A DNA stretch of 57,047 nucleotides from Lachnospiraceae bacterium (GTDB taxonomy: Bacteria > Bacillota > Clostridia > Lachnospirales > Lachnospiraceae). Location of the stretch: positions 1,944-58,990 of the forward strand of contig RYVZ01000018.1 in assembly GCA_003979345.1 (NCBI GenBank), written 5' to 3'. Both the position numbers and the translations under genes were made by a program. A model generated the notes under the pieces. It was not told the DNA's origin. It saw nothing but the letters and a program-made list of their open reading frames with translations, and ran no database searches. The first letter of the stretch is position 1; each line of letters opens with the position of its first letter. Shown here in pieces: positions 27,557 through 35,017 of this stretch.

Positions 27557-27818
27557 CCTCTGCGCCATACTCCTTCATCAGACTGTCATATACGGTATCC
27601 GGAATGCTCATCTTAAAAGAACGTTCTAAACCCTTGTTCTTTCTGGCCTTCTTCAGGCACTCCATATCTTTACAAAGATATGCGCCACGGCCGTTTTTCT
27701 TCCCTGTCGTATCAAGGATCATGGTATCTTCCGGTGTTCTCAATACCCGCATCATTTCTTTTTTTGGTTTCATCTGCTGACAGCCCACGCACTGCCTCAA
27801 TGGAATCTTCTTATTCAT
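27546..27818 (-). CDS. ylxR: YlxR, DUF448 nucleic acid-binding protein
   Basis: The 90-aa protein carries the YlxR signature: IPLRQCVGCQQMKPKKEMMRVLR, DTTGKKNGRGAYLCKDMECLKKARK and LERSF. Two Cys (CVGC) and the basic GRGAY loop form the conserved patch. ATG 27818 is used; an in-frame GTG lies 6 nt upstream. YlxR has been linked to RNase P and transcription in other Firmicutes. It lies in the nusA-infB operon as usual. Confidence 0.93.
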   Translation of the reverse strand: MNKKIPLRQCVGCQQMKPKKEMMRVLRTPEDTMILDTTGKKNGRGAYLCKDMECLKKARKNKGLERSFKMSIPDTVYDSLMKEYGAEDAE

Positions 27819-27838
27819 CCGCACCTGTTTCCGAAGTC

Positions 27839-29089
27839 CTATTCCTCATAGACTTCCTCTTGATCTGAGCCGCTTTCATAGTTTTCGTCCGCATATGCGC
27901 CGTCCTCACCGCTCTCTTCCGCGTATCCGCTGTCTTCATCTGCATATCCGCTGTCTTCATAACCTTCGTCATACGCTTCTTCTTCGTCTTCGTCGTAATC
28001 CTCGTCATACTCGCTTACATAGTCCTCGTAGCGGAAGCCGGGCGCATCTTTCGCCTGTGTCTCGCTCTTGATGTCGATCTTATAACCGGTCAGACGTGCA
28101 GCAAGTCTTGCGTTCTGTCCCTCCTTGCCGATCGCAAGCGAGAGCTGATAATCCGGTACGACCACCTTAGCCGTCTTTTCATCCGGATCCGCGAATACCG
28201 CAACGATCTTTGCCGGCGCAAGCGCATTCTGTATCAGATTTCCGGGATTTTCATCCCATGGAATAATGTCGATCTTCTCTCCATGCAGCTCATCCACAAT
28301 GGAATTCACACGCTGGCCGTTTAATCCGACACAGGCGCCTACAGGATCTACATTCGGATTACTGCTATAGACAGATATCTTCGTACGGCTTCCGGCTTCC
28401 CTCGCAATGCCCTTGATCTCCACGGTGCCATCCTGAATTTCTGCGACTTCCGCTTCAAACAAACGCTTTACAAGCTCCGGATGTGTGCGGCTCACTAAAA
28501 TCCTTGGCCCCTTCGGCGTGTTTTTTACCTCTAAAATATATACTTTTATATGTTCGGTCGGACGGAAATTCTCGCCCCGGACCTGCTCACTCTCATTTAA
28601 GATCGCATCTGCCTTACCCAGATTGATACTGATATTCCTTCCAAGATAGCGCTGCACGATACCTGTGACAACATCACGCTCTTTCTCATAGTACTGATTA
28701 AAAATAGCGCTTCTTTCTTCTTCACGGATCTTCTGCAGGATCACGTTCTTTGCATTCTGTGTCGCAATGCGCCCGAATTCCCTGCTCTTGATCTCTGTGC
28801 GGATCACACTGCCGGCTTCCGCATCCGGGCTGATTTCCCGCGCATCTTCCAAACTGATCTGTGTGACTTTATCTTCCACGTCTTCGGCGGTGGGAACAAC
28901 TTCCTTTTCCGCATAGACAAAAAAATCACAAGTCTCACGGTCAATTTCTACCTTCATATTGTCCGCTTTGCCATAATGGTTTTTACATGCGGTCAGAAGA
29001 GAATTCTCGATCGCCTCAAACAGCGTCTCCCTGCTGATCCCTTTCTCCTTTTCCAAAATGTCAAGTGCTTCCAATAATTCCTTGTTCAT
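27839..29089 (-). CDS. nusA: Transcription termination/antitermination factor NusA
   Basis: It binds RNA polymerase and modulates pausing, termination and antitermination. Domain order: N-terminal RNAP-binding domain (MNKELLEALDILEKEKGIS), S1 domain (about 135-200, GIVQRYLGRNISINLG), KH1 and KH2 (VGACVGLNGQRVNSIV, LAIGKEGQNARLAARLTG). AGGAGAAAGGGAC precedes the start. The last 60 residues are an unusually acidic, Tyr/Gly-containing tail with DSGYADEDSGYAEE repeats in place of a structured C-terminal domain. Acidic tails that fold back on the KH domains are known in some NusA proteins. Confidence 0.96.
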   Translation of the reverse strand: MNKELLEALDILEKEKGISRETLFEAIENSLLTACKNHYGKADNMKVEIDRETCDFFVYAEKEVVPTAEDVEDKVTQISLEDAREISPDAEAGSVIRTEIKSREFGRIATQNAKNVILQKIREEERSAIFNQYYEKERDVVTGIVQRYLGRNISINLGKADAILNESEQVRGENFRPTEHIKVYILEVKNTPKGPRILVSRTHPELVKRLFEAEVAEIQDGTVEIKGIAREAGSRTKISVYSSNPNVDPVGACVGLNGQRVNSIVDELHGEKIDIIPWDENPGNLIQNALAPAKIVAVFADPDEKTAKVVVPDYQLSLAIGKEGQNARLAARLTGYKIDIKSETQAKDAPGFRYEDYVSEYDEDYDEDEEEAYDEGYEDSGYADEDSGYAEESGEDGAYADENYESGSDQEEVYEE

Positions 29090-29103
29090 GTCCCTTTCTC
29101 CTC

Positions 29104-29568
29104 CTAAAAGTCCAATGCCAGTCTGATCAGCGCCACATCCGAACGCTGAAACACCAGTTCCTCTTCCTCTGTGCCGATCGTCACTGTCTCCTTATCAAAT
29201 GACTTCAGCACACCCGAAAACTCTTTCCTTTTATCGATCGGGCGGTAGGTTTTTAGTTCAACGGTTTCCCCGATGCTCTTTTGCAGATGCTGATCCTTTT
29301 TCAGCGCCCTGCCAAGCCCCGGTGAGCTGACTTCAAGCGTATAGGCTCCCGCAATAAAATCCTCTTCATCCAGTTTATCCGAAAGCGCACGGCTGACATT
29401 TTCACAATCGCCGATATTGACGCCGCCTGGCTTATCAATATAACAGCGCAGGTACCACTCGCTCCCCTCTTTTACATATTCCACATCGTAAATCTCACAG
29501 CCGAAACGCTCTGCGATCGGTGTGAGCAGCGTTACGGTGTGTGACTCATAGTCTCTTGTTCCCGCCAT
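29104..29568 (-). CDS. rimP: Ribosome maturation factor RimP
   Basis: The 154-aa protein is needed for 30S assembly. Family motifs: EIYDVEYVKEGSEWYLRCYID, DCENVSRALSDKLD, YTLEVSSPGLGRALK and a C-terminal SH3-like domain. ATG 29568 follows AAAGGAGCGGTC; the frame is open further upstream, but that part overlaps the leader hairpins. It is the first gene of the nusA-infB operon. Confidence 0.95.
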   Translation of the reverse strand: MAGTRDYESHTVTLLTPIAERFGCEIYDVEYVKEGSEWYLRCYIDKPGGVNIGDCENVSRALSDKLDEEDFIAGAYTLEVSSPGLGRALKKDQHLQKSIGETVELKTYRPIDKRKEFSGVLKSFDKETVTIGTEEEELVFQRSDVALIRLALDF

Positions 29569-29585
29569 GACCGCTCCTTTTCCAT

Positions 29586-29663
29586 CGGAACACAGAGTGT
29601 TCCGTGGAACATTTTTTGTGTTCCATACAATCGTAAAAGAGTGGACTTGCAAGCCCACTCTTT
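29586..29663 (-). promoter_or_regulatory. Three stacked hairpins in the rimP leader
   Basis: Reading toward rimP, the elements are AAAGAGTGG..CCACTCTTT around a CTTGCAAG centre (29633-29663), GGAACA-N7-TGTTCC (29606-29624) and CGGAACAC-AGA-GTGTTCCG (29586-29604). The second and third use the same arm sequence, so GGAACA of one can pair with TGTTCC of the other: alternative folds are possible. The first may end ptsI transcripts. The whole block looks like an attenuator or leader control of rimP-nusA-infB (inference). Confidence 0.7.
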
Positions 29664-29677
29664 ACCTTACCATATCA

Positions 29678-29691
29678 ACCTTAATTAAGGT
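29678..29691. promoter_or_regulatory. Perfect 14-bp palindrome in the ptsI-rimP gap
   Basis: ACCTTAATTAAGGT is a perfect DNA palindrome with no loop, 21 nt after the ptsI stop and about 110 nt before rimP. It may be an operator. The regulator is unknown. Confidence 0.5.
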
Positions 29692-29711
29692 AGCATACTT
29701 TACCATAAAAA

Positions 29712-31349
29712 TCAAGGGTTAATTTTTATTTTTCGCACGAAATCCCTAAGCGGAAGCACAAAAGAAGGCGAAACTGAGAGTTCATCGATTCCCATCCTCA
29801 TAAATGTTTCCGTAAGCGCCATATCCGCTGCAAGCTCCCCACAGATGCCGATCCGGACTCCGTACTTATGCGCGTTTTCGGCGCTCATCCCGATCAGGCG
29901 GAGGACCGCCTCGTGATGCGGGTCCACAAACCGTTCAATATCGGGATTTAACCTGTCACAGGCAAGCGTATACTGTGTCAGATCATTCGTGCCGATGCTG
30001 AAAAAATCAACCATCGGCGCCAGACGGTCACTGATAAGGGCCGCTGCCGGTGTTTCGATCATGATGCCAAGTTCAACATTTTCCCCATATCGGATCCCCT
30101 GTGCAGCCAACTCCTCTCTGACAGCCGTACACACTGCCAAAATCTCTTTTAGCTCCGATACACTTGTGAGCATTGGAAACATAATTCCCAGATTGCCGAA
30201 TACCGAGGCACGGTATAATGCCCTGAGCTGCGTCCTGAACAATTCAGGCCGTGTGAGGCAGATCCTGATCGCACGATATCCCAGCGCCGGATTCTCCTCT
30301 TTTTTTAATTGAAAATAGTCTGCCTGCTTATCTGCACCGATATCAAGCGTACGGATGATCACCTTTTTCCCCTTCATGCTTTCCAGCACGCGCTTATAAG
30401 CAATAAACTGCTTCTCTTCGGTTGGATAATCGGAACCTTCAAGGTAAAGGAATTCGGTCCTAAACAGGCCGATCCCTCCCGCATCATTTGACAATGCCGC
30501 AGAGACATCATCAATACTTCCTATGTTTGCACAAATGTCGATCTTCTTTCCGTCTCTCGTGACATTCTCCCTGCCCTTTAATTCCTGCAGAAGACGCTTC
30601 CTGTTCCCGTCTTCTTCTGCCTTCCTTACAAAACGCCTGCGCGTCTCCTCATCCGGTTCAAAAAACACCTCTCCCGAGAAGCCGTCCACGATGATCTCAC
30701 CGCCCTCCTTAATAACAGACAAAAATTCTTTACCCACACCAAAGACTGCCGGGATATTCATGTCTTTCACAAGAATTGCCGTATGTGAGTTCAGGGAACC
30801 GCGCTCCGTCACAAATGCCAGTACCTTTTCTTTATCAATAGAAACGATCTCACTCGGAGAGAACTCCGATGCGCAAATGACCGCTTTGTTCCGGGAGATC
30901 GTCTGATCAGATGTCACTCCCGTCAGATTTCTGATCATTCTGTCAGAGATATCACGAATATCCGCCGCGCGCGCCCTCATATAACCATCTTCCATCGCCA
31001 GAAACATTTCTGAGAGATTGTCCGCGGCAGTGCTGACGGCATACTCCGCATTGACCTGCTGATCTTCAATGACCTTGCAGATGGCATTATGATAATCGTC
31101 ATCATTGAGTAATATCCGGTGTATCTCGAAAATAGCCGCATCCGATTTGCCGGCTTCCTTTCCCGCCTTCTCGCAGATTTCCTGAAGCTGTGCGGTGGAC
31201 TCTTTCATTGCCAGTTCCACCCTCTGTTTTTCCGCTTCCGTATCTTCAATATGAATACGTCTGACTGCTTCATCCCGTTTCCTGAAAATGGAAACCGTGC
31301 CGGCCGCAATCGCCCCATAAACACCTTTTCCCACAAAAGCCTTCATCAT
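29712..31349 (-). CDS. ptsI: PTS enzyme I (phosphoenolpyruvate-protein phosphotransferase)
   Basis: It transfers phosphate from PEP to HPr at the start of PTS sugar uptake. Active His lies in SLNSHTAILVKDMNIPAV (about residue 190). The PEP-binding TIM barrel has GIGLFRTEFLY, FFSIGTNDLTQYT and the catalytic Cys in GICGELAAD. The 545-aa length is slightly short but complete. GGAGGAGTGC precedes two adjacent ATGs. It starts 30 nt after fruK, so the two form a fructose/PTS unit. No HPr gene is present here. Confidence 0.96.
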   Translation of the reverse strand: MMKAFVGKGVYGAIAAGTVSIFRKRDEAVRRIHIEDTEAEKQRVELAMKESTAQLQEICEKAGKEAGKSDAAIFEIHRILLNDDDYHNAICKVIEDQQVNAEYAVSTAADNLSEMFLAMEDGYMRARAADIRDISDRMIRNLTGVTSDQTISRNKAVICASEFSPSEIVSIDKEKVLAFVTERGSLNSHTAILVKDMNIPAVFGVGKEFLSVIKEGGEIIVDGFSGEVFFEPDEETRRRFVRKAEEDGNRKRLLQELKGRENVTRDGKKIDICANIGSIDDVSAALSNDAGGIGLFRTEFLYLEGSDYPTEEKQFIAYKRVLESMKGKKVIIRTLDIGADKQADYFQLKKEENPALGYRAIRICLTRPELFRTQLRALYRASVFGNLGIMFPMLTSVSELKEILAVCTAVREELAAQGIRYGENVELGIMIETPAAALISDRLAPMVDFFSIGTNDLTQYTLACDRLNPDIERFVDPHHEAVLRLIGMSAENAHKYGVRIGICGELAADMALTETFMRMGIDELSVSPSFVLPLRDFVRKIKINP

Positions 31350-31379
31350 GCACTCCTCCCCTGAAACGGTCTTCCCATG

Positions 31380-32282
31380 CTAAGAAAGTTGCTTTAACAA
31401 TTCAAAAATCTCATTTTTTTGTGCAAGTCCCTCTGAAAATGCGGTTGCGCCTCCCGCCGCCGCTCCCAGCTTTAGTGCATATCCATAGTCTCCCCGCTCC
31501 GCTCCGGCGAGAAATCCTGCCACCATCGAATCTCCTGCTCCCACAGAATTTATGACTGTGCCCCTGCATGCGCCGCATGTATGAAACGCACCGTTCTCAT
31601 CTAACAGTAATGCACCCTTCTCCGCCTTTGATACCAGCACATTGGCCGCACCCATGCTTTTTAATCTTGCAGCATACTTTGCGATCTCGTCATTATTCTG
31701 CAGGGTTACACCGAACAGCTCTCCAAGCTCGTGATGATTCGGCTTCACCAGAAACGGACGGTATTTCAGCACGTTTTTTAGCAGATCTTTCGTCGCATCA
31801 ACAACCGTTTTGATCCGCCTGTCAGACAAACGCTCCAGAATTTTTTCATATACATCCGCCGGCATACTGTCCGGAACGCTTCCCGCAAGAACTAGCGTAT
31901 CTCCATCCTGCAATCTGTCAAGCTTTGCATAAAGCGCCTTTAGCTCCTTGTCACCGATCACAGGACCCTGACCGTTTAATTCTGTTTCCCTTCCTGCTTT
32001 TACCTTCACGTTGATCCTGGAAAAACCGTGGTCCAAATGGATGAAATCAGTCTCTATGCCTTTCTCCGCAATACCCTTTTCGATCGCCTCTCCTGTAAAT
32101 CCCGCAACGAAACCAAGTGCTTTGGTACGCACTCCAAGCTCTTTCAAAACCATGGAGACATTGATTCCTTTCCCGCCAAAAAAAATTGCGGTCCTCTCTG
32201 CACGATTGATACTGCCTGTCATAAGCTCATCCATATGGACAACATAATCTATGGCGGGACTAAACGTAACTGTATATACCAT
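31380..32282 (-). CDS. fruK: 1-phosphofructokinase
   Basis: The PfkB-family kinase phosphorylates fructose 1-phosphate, the product of fructose PTS uptake, to fructose 1,6-bisphosphate. Seen: N-terminal TFSPAIDYVV, FFGGKGINVS substrate motif, KPNHHELGELFG, and C-terminal NSVGAGDSMVAGFLAG with the catalytic Asp. The 300-aa length is typical. AAAGGAGGATTTACG precedes the start. Its neighbour ptsI and the GH32 enzyme 10 kb away fit fructose or fructan use; tagatose 6-phosphate kinase is a less likely alternative. Confidence 0.9.
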   Translation of the reverse strand: MVYTVTFSPAIDYVVHMDELMTGSINRAERTAIFFGGKGINVSMVLKELGVRTKALGFVAGFTGEAIEKGIAEKGIETDFIHLDHGFSRINVKVKAGRETELNGQGPVIGDKELKALYAKLDRLQDGDTLVLAGSVPDSMPADVYEKILERLSDRRIKTVVDATKDLLKNVLKYRPFLVKPNHHELGELFGVTLQNNDEIAKYAARLKSMGAANVLVSKAEKGALLLDENGAFHTCGACRGTVINSVGAGDSMVAGFLAGAERGDYGYALKLGAAAGGATAFSEGLAQKNEIFELLKQLS

Positions 32283-32344
32283 CGTAAATCCTCCTTTGCC
32301 ATCGGTTCAGCCGGAGAAACGCTGTTCAAAGCATTGATTCCTCT

Positions 32345-32372
32345 AAAAAAGCACGCCCAGTACCGGGCGTGC
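32345..32372 (-). terminator. Strong intrinsic terminator after the HD-GYP gene
   Basis: GCACGCCC (32351-32358) pairs with GGGCGTGC (32365-32372) over a 6-nt loop; on the minus strand TTTTTT (32345-32350) follows directly. Confidence 0.92.
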
Positions 32373-32402
32373 CTCTTCCGTTCTGTATTTGAGTTTTGAA
32401 AA

Positions 32403-33521
32403 CTATGCAGTCTGCTCTGCTTCAAGCTGACGTTCTTTATTGATTCTGACAGTCTCCTCAAAATCAGCCCGAACTTTGGCAAAGCAGTCTAAAATCTTCG
32501 GCGAAAACGTTCCGCACTCTCCGTTTATGATCATGTCATACGCCTCGCCGATCGCATAGGCGTCTTTATAAATCCTCTTGCTGACAAGCGCATCATAGAC
32601 ATCCGCAATGGATACGATCTGTGCAGAAATCGGAATTGCTTCCCCCTCAAGCTTATCAGGATAGCCGCGTCCGTCAAAGCGCTCGTGGTGATAACGGCAG
32701 ATTTCATAACAATACTGCCCATAGGTATCATCCCATGCATCCTTGATATTATTCAGCAATTCGCTACCCCTTGTTGTATGGGTCTTCATAATATCAAACT
32801 CTTCCGGCGTCAGCCTGCCCGGCTTTAACAGAATATTGTCGGGTATGGCAATCTTACCGACGTCATGAAGCGCGCTTGCCGATTCAATGATCCGCACTTT
32901 TTCGCTTGTCAGATTGTATTCCGGATGATCCTTCATAACCTGTTCCGCCAAAATCCGGGTAAAGGTCTTGACCCTCTTGATATGATCTCCGCTCTCTAAG
33001 TCCCTGCATTCCACGACCGTACCGAGAATATCAATGATCTCTTCATTATTCTTTTCCAGCTTTTCCGCCTGTTCTTTCAAAAGCCGGTACTGTTTGAGCA
33101 GCTTCTCGGTCTGCTGCTCCACACGCTCCTCCAACCGCTCTTTATAGACGAACAGATCAACAATGTTCTTTACACGCCTCTGGATCAGCGACGCCTCAAA
33201 CGGCTTACGGATAAAATCGGACACACCGTAATCAAAGCATTTCTCTTCCGTATCCGCAGACTGCTCGCTGCTGATGATAAGCACGGGGATCTTTCCCATG
33301 AGTCCCCGCTCCCTCATTGCATCAAGAACTGCGAACCCGTCCACTTCAGGCATCAACAGATCCAGTAGTACCGCCTCGATATTTAAGTCCTTACGATCCA
33401 ACAGTTCCAGTGCTTCTTTTCCGCCCGGTGCCTGCAGCACATCATAATCTTTTTCAAGAATTACCCCGAGTAGTTCTCTGTTCGTCTCCATATCATCAAC
33501 TACAAGTATCTTGTTGCGCAT
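32403..33521 (-). CDS. Response regulator with HD-GYP phosphodiesterase domain
   Basis: The 372-aa protein has a receiver domain (1-120, phospho-acceptor Asp in VLLDLLMPEVDG, Lys in IRKPF), a coiled-coil linker (about 125-165) and an HD-GYP domain (about 165-345). The catalytic residues are visible: HDVGK, HTTRGSELL, HHERFDGRGYP and DVYDALVSKRIY. HD-GYP domains cleave c-di-GMP to pGpG or GMP, so it should lower c-di-GMP in response to a phosphorelay. GGGAGGATTTCG precedes the start. The upstream gene is a paralogous lone receiver. c-di-GMP often controls type IV pili, and a pilus operon lies 16 kb away (inference). Confidence 0.93.
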   Translation of the reverse strand: MRNKILVVDDMETNRELLGVILEKDYDVLQAPGGKEALELLDRKDLNIEAVLLDLLMPEVDGFAVLDAMRERGLMGKIPVLIISSEQSADTEEKCFDYGVSDFIRKPFEASLIQRRVKNIVDLFVYKERLEERVEQQTEKLLKQYRLLKEQAEKLEKNNEEIIDILGTVVECRDLESGDHIKRVKTFTRILAEQVMKDHPEYNLTSEKVRIIESASALHDVGKIAIPDNILLKPGRLTPEEFDIMKTHTTRGSELLNNIKDAWDDTYGQYCYEICRYHHERFDGRGYPDKLEGEAIPISAQIVSIADVYDALVSKRIYKDAYAIGEAYDMIINGECGTFSPKILDCFAKVRADFEETVRINKERQLEAEQTA

Positions 33522-33611
33522 CGAAATCCTCCCGTTTATGCACCTTTCTCATGTTTACACAGGAACTTCTTTTTTTATGCAGACTTTTCCCTGTCCCTGC
33601 GTCTTTGAAGT

Positions 33612-34106
33612 TCAGCCATTGGAATTCTTTTTCTCTTTTTCCATTTCTTCTGCCTGTTCTTTGAGGAGACGGTACTGGTTGCACAACGCCTGAGCCTGTA
33701 TCTCGACCCGCTCCTCCAAATGCAGTTTATAGGCGAACAGATCGACAATGTTCTTCACGCGCCGCCTTATGATCGGCGCTTCAAACGGCTTACGTATAAA
33801 ATCGGACACGCCGTACTCAAAACATTTCTCTTCCACCTCCGCAGATTGTTCCGCACTGATAACAAGCACGGGGATCTTCCCCATAAGACCCCTCTCCTTC
33901 ATGGCATCAAGAACTGCAAAGCCGTCCATTTCCGGCATCAGCAGATCAAGCAATACGACCACGATATTTAAGTCGTTCTGATCTAACAGTTCCAGTGCTT
34001 CCCTGCCGCCCTGCGCTTTGACCACACCATAATCTTTATCAAGAATCTCCCCGAGCAGATCCCTGTCTACTTCAATATCATCTACTACGAGTACCTTACT
34101 ACGCAT
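33612..34106 (-). CDS. Stand-alone response regulator receiver, truncated paralogue of the HD-GYP regulator
   Basis: The 164-aa product is highly similar to residues 1-155 of the next gene: MRSKVLVVDDIEVDRDLLGEIL, VVLLDLLMPEMDGFAVLDAMKERGLMGKIPVL and YGVSDFIRKPFEAP are shared almost word for word. It then ends in EKEKKNSNG inside the coiled-coil linker with no HD-GYP domain. The phospho-acceptor Asp and Lys are intact, so it could compete for the same kinase as a phosphate sink or heterodimer. Origin by tandem duplication and C-terminal loss is inferred. AAGGGGGGAGTTCT precedes the start. No sensor kinase is adjacent. Confidence 0.9.
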   Translation of the reverse strand: MRSKVLVVDDIEVDRDLLGEILDKDYGVVKAQGGREALELLDQNDLNIVVVLLDLLMPEMDGFAVLDAMKERGLMGKIPVLVISAEQSAEVEEKCFEYGVSDFIRKPFEAPIIRRRVKNIVDLFAYKLHLEERVEIQAQALCNQYRLLKEQAEEMEKEKKNSNG

Positions 34107-34139
34107 AGAACTCCCCCCTTATGCATCATCATCCCGCTG

Positions 34140-34155
34140 GTTATCATGTGATAAC
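34140..34155. promoter_or_regulatory. Palindrome in the response-regulator leader
   Basis: GTTATCATGTGATAAC is a perfect inverted repeat (7-bp arms, 2-bp centre) between the promoter at 34183-34211 and the start at 34106. It could be an operator or an RNA hairpin. Confidence 0.55.
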
Positions 34156-34182
34156 GATCTGCTTTATAACTCTGTAAATCTC

Positions 34183-34211
34183 ATTTTACCTCATGCGTCA
34201 TATCAAGTCAA
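34183..34211 (-). promoter_or_regulatory. Promoter of the response-regulator pair
   Basis: On the minus strand, -35 TTGACT (34206-34211), a 17-bp spacer, and -10 TAAAAT (34183-34188). The -35 box overlaps the last codons of the CarD-like gene, so the pair has its own transcription start near 34175. Confidence 0.75.
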
Positions 34212-34730
34212 GGAAGATATGTTTTCCATCCAGCTCTTCGCGCACTCCGCAATATAGCTGCTCACTTCCTCTTTGGGAATCTGAAGCACGACCGCAAGCT
34301 CGCCGTAAAGCTGTTCTTCCGCCTGATGAAAATACCTCTCGTCAATGACCGGTACTTTCTTCCCACTCTGCACGCGCTCCCTTTTGCGTTCATACAGCGT
34401 CTTGATCATTCTGACAAGCTCTTTGCAGTCACAGGTCCGGATCGTCGCCTTATACTGTGCTTCCCGCTCTTTCTCATTGACGATCCACACAGTACTCAGT
34501 TTCGGAATCTCTTCGATCAGGTCATCCGCTTCCTGTTTCGTTAAGACCGGCCGCATAACCGTCTTGTTGTTATCAATAGGCGCATAGATCACCTGATCTT
34601 TTTGATAGGCGGGACGCAGCGTATAGTACTGCCGGTTTCTGTCCGCCACCGGAACCACCGGCGTTCCGACGCCCGCAACTCTGCACACTCCGTGATTTCC
34701 ATACACGATCAAATCATCCACCTGATACAT
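34203..34730 (-). CDS. CarD/CdnL-family transcriptional regulator
   Basis: The 175-aa protein has an N-terminal CarD/TRCF-RID Tudor-like domain (MYQVDDLIVYGNHGVCRVAGVG, then YYTLRPAYQKDQVIYAPIDNN) that binds the RNA polymerase beta subunit, and a helical C-terminal domain (KELVRMIKTLYERKRERVQSGKKV, YFHQAEEQLYGELA) as in CdnL. These proteins stabilise open promoter complexes. ATG 34730 is preceded by GGAAAAGTGAGAAA; a longer reading frame upstream lacks a ribosome site. It has a likely promoter at 34834-34863. Confidence 0.9.
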   Translation of the reverse strand: MYQVDDLIVYGNHGVCRVAGVGTPVVPVADRNRQYYTLRPAYQKDQVIYAPIDNNKTVMRPVLTKQEADDLIEEIPKLSTVWIVNEKEREAQYKATIRTCDCKELVRMIKTLYERKRERVQSGKKVPVIDERYFHQAEEQLYGELAVVLQIPKEEVSSYIAECAKSWMENISSLT

Positions 34731-34833
34731 TTTCTCACTTTTCCTTTCCAATGAAACATCGATGAGCACTGTTTCCTAAATAAGCCCCCATAACAGAAAA
34801 CGGGCGCCGCATGGATATAGTGCGCCCAACTAT

Positions 34834-34863
34834 ATTGTAACACTCAAGCAAAAAAAATGTCAG
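34834..34863 (-). promoter_or_regulatory. Promoter of the CarD-like gene
   Basis: On the minus strand, -35 CTGACA (34858-34863), an 18-bp T-rich spacer, and -10 TACAAT (34834-34839). It lies about 100 nt before the start. I see no gene in 34770-35017. Confidence 0.6.
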
Positions 34864-35017
34864 TATTGATTCATCGCGCAGATGATTTTCGGCAGAATGC
34901 CTCAGGACATATTCGGCTTCCATTGTGCAATATTGCCATATAAACGCCTGTCCACTGATCTGATCGCACAGGGCGCAATGCAGACTTTGCGGAAGGTCAG
35001 ATTTTCCCTGAATCCTT

